The position numbers and the translations under genes were made by a program. This document shows, in pieces, positions 55,553 through 64,000 of a stretch of DNA of 64,000 nucleotides; the stretch's first letter is position 1, and every line of letters begins with the position of its first letter. The notes beneath the pieces are model-generated. The model was given only the letters and a program-made list of their open reading frames with translations. It did not search any database and was not told the origin of the DNA. The stretch comes from Melioribacteraceae bacterium (GTDB taxonomy: Bacteria > Bacteroidota > Ignavibacteria > Ignavibacteriales > Melioribacteraceae): the NCBI GenBank assembly GCA_021740785.1, contig JAIOZI010000008.1, forward strand, positions 38,974 to 102,973. Reading direction: 5' to 3'.

Positions 55553-56560
55553 ATGAAGTTAAGCTCAGCTTTACATAATAAAGATTGGCTCAAACCCGTG
55601 TTTGGTGTAACGATTATTTTCATCCTTTGTATTTTATTTTCACCGGAAAGTAGTAAGGGTTCAATAATCTTTTTGAAATTTGATAACCTTACCAACGTTT
55701 TAAGGCAAGTTTCGGAAATCGGAATAATTTCTATTGGTATGACTTTCGTAATAATTGCCGGGGGAATTGATTTATCAGTTGGATCCGTGTTGGCTCTTTC
55801 TGCCACTCTGACTGCATTCGGAATTATGGATTGGCAACTGGGATTTACTTTTACAATTATTCTGGCATTGTTCTCAGGCGCATCAACTGGATTTATAAAT
55901 GGAGCTGTTACTGCATTCGGAAAAATGCAGTCGTTTATTGCGACTCTTGCAATGATGACTGCTGCACGCGGTTTTGCACTATTTATTTCGGACAATAATT
56001 CCAGGAATATTGGCTTCGGTGAAAATGCCGCTCCGGACAGTTTTAGAATTTTTACTGATTCATTTGCGGGCATTCCTTTACCGGTATTTATTTTCGTTGC
56101 CGTCACTATTGCATTTAATATTCTGCTTCAAAAAACGAGATTCGGGAGGTATGTGTTTGCAATCGGAAGTAATGAAAATGCTTCTAAACTTGCAGGATTA
56201 AAAGTAAATAGAATCCGAATTTACACTTTTGTGGTAGCCGGGTTATTATCCGCATTAGCCGGAATTATACACACAGCTCAATTGCTGCAAGGCAATCCAA
56301 ATGACGGAGTTGGATTTGAACTCGACGCTATTGCCGCAGTTGTTATCGGCGGTACAAGTTTGATGGGCGGTAAAGGTTCAATAAGCGGTACTTTCGCTGG
56401 TGTTTTAATAATCGGGTTGTTGAGTAATATTCTCGGATTGCACGGAATCCAAAAAGATTTTCAACTTATGTTAAAAGGTGTGATAATTATTGCCGCAGTT
56501 TTTATTCAAGGAAACAGTATGAATTATGAGTGGAAAAAGTTATTCACTAAAAGAAGTTAA
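55553..56560 (+). CDS. Sugar ABC transporter permease, RbsC-like
   Basis: A 335-residue membrane protein with about eight to ten membrane segments. It carries the typical blocks IISIGMTFVIIAGGIDLSVG, FINGAVTAFGKMQSFIATLAMM, FAIGSNENASKLAGLKVNRI and DAIAAVVIGGTSLMGGKGS of the ribose/galactose permease group. It forms the channel for the RbsA-like ATPase. The gene starts two bases after the ATPase stop, so translation is probably coupled. Confidence 0.94.
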   Translation: MKLSSALHNKDWLKPVFGVTIIFILCILFSPESSKGSIIFLKFDNLTNVLRQVSEIGIISIGMTFVIIAGGIDLSVGSVLALSATLTAFGIMDWQLGFTFTIILALFSGASTGFINGAVTAFGKMQSFIATLAMMTAARGFALFISDNNSRNIGFGENAAPDSFRIFTDSFAGIPLPVFIFVAVTIAFNILLQKTRFGRYVFAIGSNENASKLAGLKVNRIRIYTFVVAGLLSALAGIIHTAQLLQGNPNDGVGFELDAIAAVVIGGTSLMGGKGSISGTFAGVLIIGLLSNILGLHGIQKDFQLMLKGVIIIAAVFIQGNSMNYEWKKLFTKRS

Positions 56561-56606
56561 TTATAACTGACAAAAATTTTTTTTAATTATTAGGATGTGC
56601 TAATTT

Positions 56607-57767
56607 ATGAAAAGTAAAATAATTTTATTTCTTTCAATTGTAAGCTTAGTCTCAATTAATCTTTTTGCACAAGATCTTGAACCAACTGATGAAGCCATTA
56701 ATGAATTCTTATCCAACCCGGCTGAGAATGCCATATTCGAAATCCCGGTACTGATGATAAGCTACTACCCAACATTGGACGGAGTCAATCTCGATAAGGA
56801 AATTAGCGGCTCTAGCTTGACAATTGATGAAATGAAAATGAAAGTTGACAGCATGAGCACACGTGCAAAATTTATGCTTGAAGAAGGAAGTAAATTTAGG
56901 GGTTATAAAAATCCGGATGCAATTCCTTCGGTTGGATATAAAGTAATTAAAAACATTGCCGTTTATGAAAAAATGCCGAGAGGTTATGAAGTACCGTGGA
57001 ATGATGGATGGTACCGACCGGATTACAATCAAATTTTGGAGAGATTTAATGCAAAGGATTTTGTTGAAAATTTGGGTGTAAAAGAGATTTGGATTTGGGG
57101 ATATCACCACGGCGATATTGAACCGGCGGAATCAAATATGTCCAGCCCAATAACCGGTGATATATCTAACAGTGAACGTAACGAAGATGATCTTCCGGTT
57201 TATACCAAATCATATACTGTTTATAATTACAATTACAACAGGTCTCAGGCTGAAGCTGTTCATAATCATGGTCATCAATTCGAAGCAATATTGACACACA
57301 TTAATAAAGAGCAAGACGACAACAGCAAGTTATTCTGGAACTTATTTGTCGGTAAAAATGAAGCAGACGAATTTACCGGCGGACGATGCGGTTGGACTCA
57401 CATGCCGCCGAATACAACCAAGCATTATGATTATCTGAACCCGGCATGGGTTGAAAGCGATATTGAAAATTGGCTGCCGGATGGTAGTGGTGAGAAGAAA
57501 AAAGTAAGTGTGGAAACTTGGAAAAATCTAGATTATAATTGGGTTTATGGTGATATGAATTTTAAGCAGAAGACCGAATCACAGTTTTATATTTATTGGT
57601 TCCAAAGTTTTCCGGGTTATGAAAACAATATCCCGTATGAAAATACCGTCTTGACTAATTGGTGGATATTGGTTGGCGATTGGGATTATGCCGTATCAAA
57701 TTCAGTGGGATTATACAAGTTAGAATTGAATAATAATTATAATCAAAATAATGAGTTAATTAAATGA
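56607..57767 (+). CDS. Secreted protein with H-x-x-G-H-x-x-E core only (third family member)
   Basis: A 386-residue secreted protein (signal peptide ending FAQ) that aligns over its whole length with the core of the proteins at 35167 and 37267: [37 protein letters not shown] (H219, H223, E226), [21 protein letters not shown] and a C-terminal [15 protein letters not shown] block that matches LNNWWHY. It has no discoidin-like, Ig or sorting domain, so it defines the minimal unit of the family and may be periplasmic. Its stop overlaps the GalT start by four bases (ATGA), tying it tightly to galactose metabolism. Function is unknown; a metal-dependent or His/Glu hydrolase is inferred. Confidence 0.72.
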   Translation: MKSKIILFLSIVSLVSINLFAQDLEPTDEAINEFLSNPAENAIFEIPVLMISYYPTLDGVNLDKEISGSSLTIDEMKMKVDSMSTRAKFMLEEGSKFRGYKNPDAIPSVGYKVIKNIAVYEKMPRGYEVPWNDGWYRPDYNQILERFNAKDFVENLGVKEIWIWGYHHGDIEPAESNMSSPITGDISNSERNEDDLPVYTKSYTVYNYNYNRSQAEAVHNHGHQFEAILTHINKEQDDNSKLFWNLFVGKNEADEFTGGRCGWTHMPPNTTKHYDYLNPAWVESDIENWLPDGSGEKKKVSVETWKNLDYNWVYGDMNFKQKTESQFYIYWFQSFPGYENNIPYENTVLTNWWILVGDWDYAVSNSVGLYKLELNNNYNQNNELIK

Positions 57768-58801
57768 CTTTGAATGATACTCCGCATAGGCGTTTTAATC
57801 CGCTTACAGGTGAATGGGTGCTTGTTTCACCGCACCGAACGAAAAGACCTTGGCAGGGGAAAACAGAAGATGCGGTAATTGAAAAACGTTTGAGATATGA
57901 CCAGAATTGTTATTTATGTCCTGGAAATGAAAGAGCCGGGGGAAAGGTAAATCCGGAATACAAAAACACATTCGTGTTCACTAATGATTTTGCAGCTCTT
58001 CTTCCCGGTACAGCAGAGGAAAGTTTTTCCGAAGATGAATTGTTTACTTCCGAAAGTGTAAAAGGAACATGCCGAGTAATGTGTTTCTCCCCTAAGCATG
58101 ATCTTACTTTGCCGGAATTAGAGATGGATGAAATAGAAGATGTGATTGATCTATGGATTGATCAATATGATGAATTATCTAAAGATTATTTGTGGGTCCA
58201 GATTTTCGAAAACAAAGGCGAAATCATGGGGTGCTCAAATCCGCATCCTCACGGACAGATTTGGGCGAGCAATAAATTACCGAATGAAGCAGTTAAAGAA
58301 GATAATTATCAAAAAAAATATTACGCAGAAAAAGGTTCGGTTCTTTTAATTGATTATCTTGCAAGTGAAATTAAAAAGAGTGAGAGAATAATTGTAGAAA
58401 ATGATGATTGGGTGGTACTTGTTCCGTATTGGGCAACATGGCCTTTTGAAACCTTGCTGCTGCCGAAGATGAAAAAGAAGAATTTACTTGAATTGAATAC
58501 TAAAGAAAAAAGATCATTAGCGGAAATATTAAAACTACATCTTATCAAGTATGATAATTTATTCAGCACCTCATTTCCATATACGATGGGTTGGCATAAT
58601 TCTCCGAATGATGGGAATGAAAACAAACATTGGCAATTACATGCTCATTTTTATCCCCCGTTGCTTAGATCGGCTACAGTAAAGAAATTTATGGTCGGGT
58701 ATGAAATGTTATCGGAAGCGCAGAGAGATTTTACACCGGAGCAGGCTGCTCAAAAATTAATTGAACAATCGGAAATTCATTATAAAACAAAAATTGACTA
58801 A
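57764..58801 (+). CDS. galT: Galactose-1-phosphate uridylyltransferase
   Basis: A 345-residue HIT-superfamily enzyme of normal GalT length. It exchanges UMP between UDP-glucose and galactose-1-phosphate in the Leloir pathway. The sequence opens with [19 protein letters not shown] and has [12 protein letters not shown], which supplies the structural metal cysteines. The active-site motif is [10 protein letters not shown], where H163 is the nucleophile (H161-P-H163-G-Q). A C-terminal [16 protein letters not shown] motif binds the second metal. Translation is coupled to the upstream secreted protein through ATGA overlap, and galactokinase follows five bases later. No galactose epimerase or mutarotase is in the window. 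Confidence 0.96.
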   Translation: MTLNDTPHRRFNPLTGEWVLVSPHRTKRPWQGKTEDAVIEKRLRYDQNCYLCPGNERAGGKVNPEYKNTFVFTNDFAALLPGTAEESFSEDELFTSESVKGTCRVMCFSPKHDLTLPELEMDEIEDVIDLWIDQYDELSKDYLWVQIFENKGEIMGCSNPHPHGQIWASNKLPNEAVKEDNYQKKYYAEKGSVLLIDYLASEIKKSERIIVENDDWVVLVPYWATWPFETLLLPKMKKKNLLELNTKEKRSLAEILKLHLIKYDNLFSTSFPYTMGWHNSPNDGNENKHWQLHAHFYPPLLRSATVKKFMVGYEMLSEAQRDFTPEQAAQKLIEQSEIHYKTKID

Positions 58802-58806
58802 TTAAG

Positions 58807-60078
58807 ATGACACCAGAAATTATTACAAATACGCTTCAATCAAGTTTAATAAAATTATACGGAGATGATACACATACCAACAGGTATGAAAATATTGAAT
58901 CGGAATTCAAGCTCCGGTTCGGATCAACAGAAAATTTACTTTTCTTCAGCGCCCCTGGAAGAACTGAACTGTGCGGGAATCATACTGATCATAACCACGG
59001 AAAAGTTTTAGCAGCAAGTATAAATCTAGATACAATAGGTGCTGCAAAGAGAAACAATAAAAATATTATAAGACTTTACTCAGAAGGTTATAAAGATAAG
59101 TTTGAAATTGATCTTAGTGATCTTGAAATCAAATCCGAAGAAAAAGAATCAACCACAGCATTGATTAGAGGCATTGCTTATTATTTTAAAGAGCGCGGTT
59201 ATAATATCGGCGGTTTTGATTCTGTAATTGAGAGTAACGTATTAGTCGGTTCAGGTTTAAGTTCCTCCGCTTCGGTTGAAATATTAATCGGGACAATTTT
59301 CAATTGTATGTTCAATAAAGGTGAAATATCTCCGGTAGATATTGCCAAGATTGGTCAATTAGCCGAAAATGAATATTTTGGAAAACCTTGCGGATTGATG
59401 GACCAAATGGCTTCGGCTGTTGGCGGAATAATTTCAATTGATTTTAAGGAACCGAAAAATCCTGTTGTTGAAAAGATTGAATTCGATTTTGACAAATCCG
59501 GTTATAATTTAATCGTTGTTGATACAGGTGGTAATCATGCTGATTTAACCAATGACTATGCATCAATCCCGAATGAAATGAAAAGTATAGCCGATCACTT
59601 TGGTGTATCGGTTCTAAGAGATATTGAGAAAGATCAATTAATGAGTGAAGTAAATGTACTCAGACAAAAAACCGGTGACAGGGCAATTTTAAGAGCAATT
59701 CATTTCTTAGATGAAAACGTAAGAGTTGATGAAATTAAGCAGTCATTGAAAAAGAATAATTTTAATAGATTTCTTGAATTGATTGATGAGTCCGGAAATT
59801 CTTCTGCAATGTTTTTACAGAATTGTTATACAATTTTAAATCATACAGAGCAGGGAATTAGTTTAGCTCTGGCGTTGACAAAAACATTTATCAAAGAGCA
59901 TAATTCCGGAGCCTGCAGAGTTCATGGCGGCGGCTTTGCAGGTACAATTCAAGCTTTCATACCTGACGAACTTACTGAAGAGTATGTTGAGTATATGAAT
60001 AGATTTTTTGGAAATGGTACAGTGGAAATTTTATCAATAAGAAACCATGGTTCGATTTGTGTAAATAACTTAAGTTGA
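58807..60078 (+). CDS. galK: Galactokinase
   Basis: A 423-residue GHMP kinase that phosphorylates galactose at C1. The galactokinase signature PGRTELCGNHTDHNHG lies at residues 50-65 (usually GRVNLIGEHTDY; the E-to-N change in GNHTD is seen in some galactokinases of this group). The GHMP loop is VLVGSGLSSSASVE, and GLMDQMASA provides the catalytic aspartate region. The C-terminal motif GGGFAGTIQAF completes the fold. It forms an operon with galT. A repeat-bearing intergenic region with a hairpin follows, so the transcript probably ends there. Confidence 0.95.
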   Translation: MTPEIITNTLQSSLIKLYGDDTHTNRYENIESEFKLRFGSTENLLFFSAPGRTELCGNHTDHNHGKVLAASINLDTIGAAKRNNKNIIRLYSEGYKDKFEIDLSDLEIKSEEKESTTALIRGIAYYFKERGYNIGGFDSVIESNVLVGSGLSSSASVEILIGTIFNCMFNKGEISPVDIAKIGQLAENEYFGKPCGLMDQMASAVGGIISIDFKEPKNPVVEKIEFDFDKSGYNLIVVDTGGNHADLTNDYASIPNEMKSIADHFGVSVLRDIEKDQLMSEVNVLRQKTGDRAILRAIHFLDENVRVDEIKQSLKKNNFNRFLELIDESGNSSAMFLQNCYTILNHTEQGISLALALTKTFIKEHNSGACRVHGGGFAGTIQAFIPDELTEEYVEYMNRFFGNGTVEILSIRNHGSICVNNLS

Positions 60079-60168
60079 TCGAATATAATAACAGAACACA
60101 GAGAACAACATAATCATTTTCCGAATTTGATATTTGTTTCTTATAACTAGTTTTTTGCTTTTTCTTGT

Positions 60169-60311
60169 CCACCGAAGCTGGTTTTTTAGCGTAGGTAGGA
60201 GCTGCTTCTTTTGCGTAGGTGGGGTTTATTGTCATTTTTTAGTTTCGAGTTTCTGGTTTCTTGGCTCTGGTTTCTGCCTGCCCACCGAAGCTTGATTTTA
60301 GCGTAGGTGGG
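60169..60311. repeat. Two ~28-bp direct repeats (CCACCGAAGCT...TTTTAGCGTAGGT) with a partial third
   Basis: Copy 1 is 60169-60196 and copy 2 about 60282-60308; the tail GCGTAGGTGGGG occurs once more at 60213-60224. Each full copy can fold through CCACC/GGTGG ends. Nothing here is coding. The pattern suggests an interspersed intergenic repeat, possibly with several partial copies. Confidence 0.6.
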
Positions 60312-60317
60312 GTTTTT
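60281..60317 (+). terminator. Possible terminator of the galTK transcript
   Basis: CCCACC (60281-60286) pairs with GGTGGG (60306-60311), with an inner GCT/AGC stem, and is followed by GTTTTTG. It lies about 200 bases after the galactokinase stop. Confidence 0.45.
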
Positions 60318-60339
60318 GTGATTTATTTGTTTTTTTATT

Positions 60340-60470
60340 ACTTGAGTTTTATTTCTTTGCTTTTCTCCCTTTGCTCTCTGCTCTATGCCCTTTGCGCTTC
60401 ACCCCTTGCCCTTAACCGTTTACCCTTCACCATTTGCCCCGTTCCAATGTTTTCTTATCAGTTTATTCAG
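60340..60470. repeat. C+T-rich degenerate repeat tract
   Basis: This plus strand is almost purine-free and consists of irregular CCCTTTGC-, CCCTT- and CTCT-like words in loose succession (for example around 60365-60440). It looks like a decayed short-period repeat. The rest of 60079-60736 shows no gene or other site that I can support. Confidence 0.5.
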
Positions 60471-60736
60471 CAGCATTAGATTTTTATTTTTTTTTTTTGA
60501 AAGATACAAATTTATATATTGACTTAGTTATTGACTATTATTAATTTTAGTCCGTGATCACTTAAATGTTTTAACGACTATTGCAGCAGTTTTGAAATAC
60601 ATTCGGGGAGTTATTCATGATTAAAACTAGAACAAGAATCAAATGATGCGGCGTTTCACAAAATATCTGTCATTAGCCCAACTACAAGTAATTCAAATTC
60701 ATCTTACCTTACCAATAAATTCAAGAGAAAAGATAG

Positions 60737-61822
60737 ATGAAACTATTTAATAAGAAATTCAATTTCTTCTTACTTATAATATTTGCAATGAGCCTGCTCC
60801 TTTTTACGGCGTTGAGCTGTGATACAACCGAACCAATTGAAGATAACACTCAACCCGGAAAAAGGAATTATGTGTGGAGTGTAGATAGTGTAGACTATGG
60901 TGATTTACCGGGTTTTATAGAATTAAGATCAATTTGGGGTAGTTCACCCAATAATGTGTGGGGTGCTGGATTTACTGAAGATGTTAGAAATTGCTTATGG
61001 CATTATAACGGAGAAAAATGGAGCCGGGCAGTTTGGGATACTCCAATAACGGAATTCGGTAATGGCTCAAAAAGTGTCGGGGGTGTGTGGGGAACAGCAG
61101 CAGATGATGTCTGGGCATTTGGGGGCAGGATTTATAGCAACACAATGGAAACCGCTCCCTTTATTATGCACTTCGATGGCAAAAAGTGGAGCGAAGTAGA
61201 AGGGGACAATAGCCAAATGCCGGATGGTTATACAGATATTTATCCGATAAATGAAAATCATTTCTGGATTTCTTCGTCCAACCATGTTAGTGAATATAAA
61301 GAAGGCATGTGGAGAAAATATTTCATTGGAGAAAATTATTTTGTTCAATCAATTGGGGGAATAGGAAACAGTGTTTACTTGACTGCATACCCCATTGGTG
61401 TAGACTCATTGTTTTTAATGAAACTCAGAGGGAATAAGTTTATTGTAGTCGATCAGACAAAATTACTTGGTAATGCGAAATTCGAACAAAACGGATTATT
61501 ATTTGCACATAATAAGGTATATACCTTTGGAGGAAACGGAGTATTTACAGCTAACTTAGATGGAGAAGAAATATTATATGATGAATGGAAAAATGAATTA
61601 TTCCTTCCAAATGGAGTTGGCTTTAGAACTGGCTATAACATAAGTTACAAAGATATATGGGGCATAGGTTCTCGCTCTACTGTTTACCAATTTAACGGGG
61701 AGGATTGGCAACAGCTATTTATTGATCATCAGGAAGAAGCTACGTTCACAGGAATATGGGGAAATGGAAATGAAATATTTATAAGCGATACAGAAAACGG
61801 ATTTGTTTACCACGGTAAATAA
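60737..61822 (+). CDS. Lipoprotein with W-G-x-S/A-x-x-D/N-V-W propeller-like repeats
   Basis: A 361-residue lipoprotein (ALSC, cysteine 28, then DTTEPIEDN). The body holds repeats such as IWGSSPNNVWGAGF, VWGTAADDVWAFGG, INENHFWISSS and a later KDIWGIGSRS with a GIWGNGNEIFISD ending. This spacing of W-G...DVW words is typical of small extracellular beta-propellers. It probably binds a ligand at the outer membrane. No enzyme motif is seen. A metalloprotease gene follows 22 bases downstream. Confidence 0.65.
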   Translation: MKLFNKKFNFFLLIIFAMSLLLFTALSCDTTEPIEDNTQPGKRNYVWSVDSVDYGDLPGFIELRSIWGSSPNNVWGAGFTEDVRNCLWHYNGEKWSRAVWDTPITEFGNGSKSVGGVWGTAADDVWAFGGRIYSNTMETAPFIMHFDGKKWSEVEGDNSQMPDGYTDIYPINENHFWISSSNHVSEYKEGMWRKYFIGENYFVQSIGGIGNSVYLTAYPIGVDSLFLMKLRGNKFIVVDQTKLLGNAKFEQNGLLFAHNKVYTFGGNGVFTANLDGEEILYDEWKNELFLPNGVGFRTGYNISYKDIWGIGSRSTVYQFNGEDWQQLFIDHQEEATFTGIWGNGNEIFISDTENGFVYHGK

Positions 61823-61844
61823 CAAAACACAAGGAGGAGCCATA

Positions 61845-64000
61845 ATGATAAGTTATTATTCGATTATTAAAAAACTTTATCAGATAATCGCTGTTTTTTT
61901 AGTATTGAGTGAAGTAAACTTTGGTCAGTGGGGAGATTGCGTTGATGCTACTTGCCCAGACCTTGGTAATTACACATTAAGCGGTAAAAATTGGTACAAA
62001 TCCGAACTAAAATATTACTTCGCAAACGGTACAAATGATATATCGGGAGATTTGGAAAAAGCTGCCTTTGAAGCAGCATTTAATACTTGGGCAGCAGTAG
62101 TACCCTTTACTTTTACCGAGGTTTTTAGCAGCACAGAGTATGATATTTATATAAAATATGCTAGTCTTAGCGAATATTACTCTACGGGCGCTCCTCGTAG
62201 TTCTATAGCTGTTGCTTGGAAACCTGAGACTAATTGCCAAGGGACACTTTTACTTAATGACGATTATCATTCATTTTCATTGGAACAGAATCCTAGCAAT
62301 GCAAAGGATTTGCAGGCAGTAGCATTACATGAAATTGGACATATATTAGGTCTATGTCATTCAAACAATACTGAAACTGTAATGTATAATAACCAAGCTA
62401 ATCCTAATAAACGATCTCTCCACAGTTATGATATTGAAGGGATACAAGCAATTTATGCTTCTGTAACAGTTAAAAACGAGTTTAAGAATCCGGATGGTTC
62501 TATATCAAATGGCGGGATTATTAATATCGAAAATTCAGACTATAGCACCGATGCCTTGCCAAATAACGAAAAATCATTTGCTTTTAACCAAAATTCCGAA
62601 AGAAGATTAGAAGCTAAAGAACAAACCTTCCAGAGCATTGATAGAAAGTTTAATCCGTTTGAACAGCATAACGGAGGATGGTTCTTTGATGATGGGAATG
62701 AAGAGGTTAGAATTGAAACTGTGGAAATTATTAATCCCAATGTCTCGAGTGGAACATATAAAGCTGTGTATCGTTACAAAACGAACATAGGATTAAATGC
62801 TATTACGGAATTTAACGGCACTTATAATAATGTGACAACAATTGGAGAGATTTATCAGTATGATAATGGCAATATTACAGCGCCGAATCCTTACACACCA
62901 CCTGGAAGTTCGTTTTCATACAATTTCGCCGGTTGGACTGATGGAGACGGACATAATCCGAGAACAATAACTCCAACAGATAATGATTCTTATACTGCAA
63001 GATATAAATATCTTCAGCATTCCGAAAACATAGATGGATATAAATCAAACAGCCAGAGAAAAATAGTTAGAACACCTGATGGCTATTTACACAGCGTTTA
63101 CGAATCAATTGGGCATGTTTGGTTAGAGATAAGTAGAGACAATGGACAAAACTGGGAAATAATGAATGTTCATAGACCGCTAAATAATGCCGGCGGTAAA
63201 AGTCCATCAATAACAAATTATGGAAATACAGTATTTATTATATTTCAAGCGCCTGATGGCATTGATTTGTCGCAGATAATAATTAAAAGATTCTACAGAT
63301 CAGGCAGTGATTATATTTACGGCAGTACGTTAATTATAGATGAGAACATCCTAGAGTCATATGATGAAAATTTGGAACCAAATATTACAACAACTTTTAC
63401 TTCTGCAAGTATTCCTATCTTTTTGGCTACATGGAGAAAAACATCTCATGAGTATCCTGATAAAGGAATATACTGGAGATGGGGATATCGTCAAAACGGA
63501 TCCAATTGGATATTTGGAAATAATCCCACTCATGTTTCTGTCACCGACTCCGCATCATGTAATAATGCAATTGTATCAGAATCAAGTACTTCATCAAAAA
63601 TATATTTAGCATATCAGCAAAACAATTATACATCAGCAACTATAAGGTTTTGTTCGTTCGATGTTAATGATGATCATGGTAATGTTGCAGTTAATTTTAA
63701 TGAAAATTCCGCGGCGATTATCTCCTCCGGCTCAGGTTACCTAAGAAATAAATTCCCGTCAATAGCAGTAAAAGATAATCAGCCTTACGTTGTATGGGTT
63801 GGCGATGGCGAATACGTCGGTGGCGGAAGAGTAAGTAAAACTGCTGTTGTTTATGGTAAACGCGTTGTAATGAGGAAACAGTATTCAAACGGAAATTGGT
63901 CAAGCTCATTTTATAAATACGGTACGGATGTTCAGAACCCGAATATCAATAATTTAACCGGTTCCACATCTAATTATGCCTTCGGATGGAGCGAAGTATC
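61845..64000 (+). CDS. Matrixin-type (M10-like) secreted zinc metalloprotease, partial (runs off window)
   Basis: The frame is open from ATG 61845 to the window end (718 codons visible). AAGGAGGAG lies five bases before the ATG, the best ribosome-binding site in the window. After a signal peptide ending in FGQ, the propeptide-less catalytic domain has WYKSELKYYFANG and a full zinc motif HEIGHILGLCH (H162, H166, H172; E163 catalytic), followed by VMY with M180 as the Met-turn, as in matrixins. From about residue 420 the chain resembles BNR/sialidase-like propeller repeats (VWLEISRDNGQNW, SPSITNYGNTVFIIFQ). It should cleave proteins outside the cell. Any sorting domain would lie beyond the window. 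Confidence 0.85.
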   Translation, partial: MISYYSIIKKLYQIIAVFLVLSEVNFGQWGDCVDATCPDLGNYTLSGKNWYKSELKYYFANGTNDISGDLEKAAFEAAFNTWAAVVPFTFTEVFSSTEYDIYIKYASLSEYYSTGAPRSSIAVAWKPETNCQGTLLLNDDYHSFSLEQNPSNAKDLQAVALHEIGHILGLCHSNNTETVMYNNQANPNKRSLHSYDIEGIQAIYASVTVKNEFKNPDGSISNGGIINIENSDYSTDALPNNEKSFAFNQNSERRLEAKEQTFQSIDRKFNPFEQHNGGWFFDDGNEEVRIETVEIINPNVSSGTYKAVYRYKTNIGLNAITEFNGTYNNVTTIGEIYQYDNGNITAPNPYTPPGSSFSYNFAGWTDGDGHNPRTITPTDNDSYTARYKYLQHSENIDGYKSNSQRKIVRTPDGYLHSVYESIGHVWLEISRDNGQNWEIMNVHRPLNNAGGKSPSITNYGNTVFIIFQAPDGIDLSQIIIKRFYRSGSDYIYGSTLIIDENILESYDENLEPNITTTFTSASIPIFLATWRKTSHEYPDKGIYWRWGYRQNGSNWIFGNNPTHVSVTDSASCNNAIVSESSTSSKIYLAYQQNNYTSATIRFCSFDVNDDHGNVAVNFNENSAAIISSGSGYLRNKFPSIAVKDNQPYVVWVGDGEYVGGGRVSKTAVVYGKRVVMRKQYSNGNWSSSFYKYGTDVQNPNINNLTGSTSNYAFGWSEV

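Noticed and set aside
55537..56106. A 189-codon frame antisense to the RbsC-like permease
   Set aside because: It lies fully opposite a strongly supported membrane-protein gene and has no motif of its own.
60261..60479. A 72-codon open frame in the intergenic region
   Set aside because: It translates the C+T-rich repeat tract into a low-complexity hydrophobic peptide with no ribosome-binding site.

Overview
The window looks like a chromosomal segment of an AT-rich member of the Ignavibacteria or a close relative in the Bacteroidota/Chlorobi group. The main evidence is the repeated C-terminal sorting domain of the type IX secretion system (T9SS), with the motif NYPNPFNP followed by a [D/N]xLG[R/E] turn and a basic end. 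Signal peptides typically end in AQ, and there are TonB-receptor, PorV/PorQ-like and LamG/LTD/CotH proteins. No tRNA, rRNA, CRISPR array, transposase or integrase was seen. This assignment is an inference from protein style, not from a marker gene.

Region 1 (1-12059) is a glycan uptake and hydrolysis block. On the minus strand lie a GH38 alpha-mannosidase (cut by the window edge) and a sodium:solute symporter. Divergent to them are an (alpha/alpha)6-barrel glycosidase, a secreted TIM-barrel protein fused to a formylglycine-generating-enzyme-like domain, an ABC sugar importer whose binding protein is fused to its MalF-like permease, a MalG-like permease, and a LacI-family regulator. A 14-bp palindrome, TGTTAACGTTAACA, or a one-mismatch version of it, occurs six times in the window. 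It lies next to promoters of the symporter, the ABC operon and the first large T9SS protein, and inside the 5' coding ends of two further secreted proteins. It is the likely operator of the LacI regulator.

Region 2 (12101-24262) begins with a LamG/T9SS protein under a double-operator promoter. It continues with two lipoproteins, a SusC-like TonB-dependent receptor, two tandem paralogous secreted proteins and a PorV/PorQ-like barrel. No SusD is present. Region 3 (24278-49979) is a run of nine very large secreted proteins. Most carry T9SS sorting domains, and they share parts: a common N-terminal domain, FnIII/CARDB/LTD/LamG/beta-helix modules, and three different His-rich putative metallohydrolase cores (HEL[G/S]H, HE[V/F]xH-xIDA, and H-x-x-G-H-x-x-E). 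A secreted GH172 and a CotH-kinase protein are among them.

Region 4 (49989-60078) is intracellular sugar metabolism: a cytosolic GH172, a sugar-binding lipoprotein, an L-fucose/D-arabinose isomerase-type enzyme, a ribose-type ABC ATPase and permease, one more H-x-x-G-H protein, GalT and GalK. A 219-bp cluster of hairpins splits this block. Region 5 (60079-64000) is a 658-bp repeat-bearing intergenic stretch, a beta-propeller-like lipoprotein and a matrixin-type metalloprotease that runs off the end.

Together the genes describe sensing, surface capture, secreted cleavage, import and catabolism of a complex glycan or glycoprotein. The set GH172 + FucI-type isomerase + GalK/GalT + GH38 is compatible with a glycan containing D-arabinofuranose, galactose and mannose, but that reading is a hypothesis.
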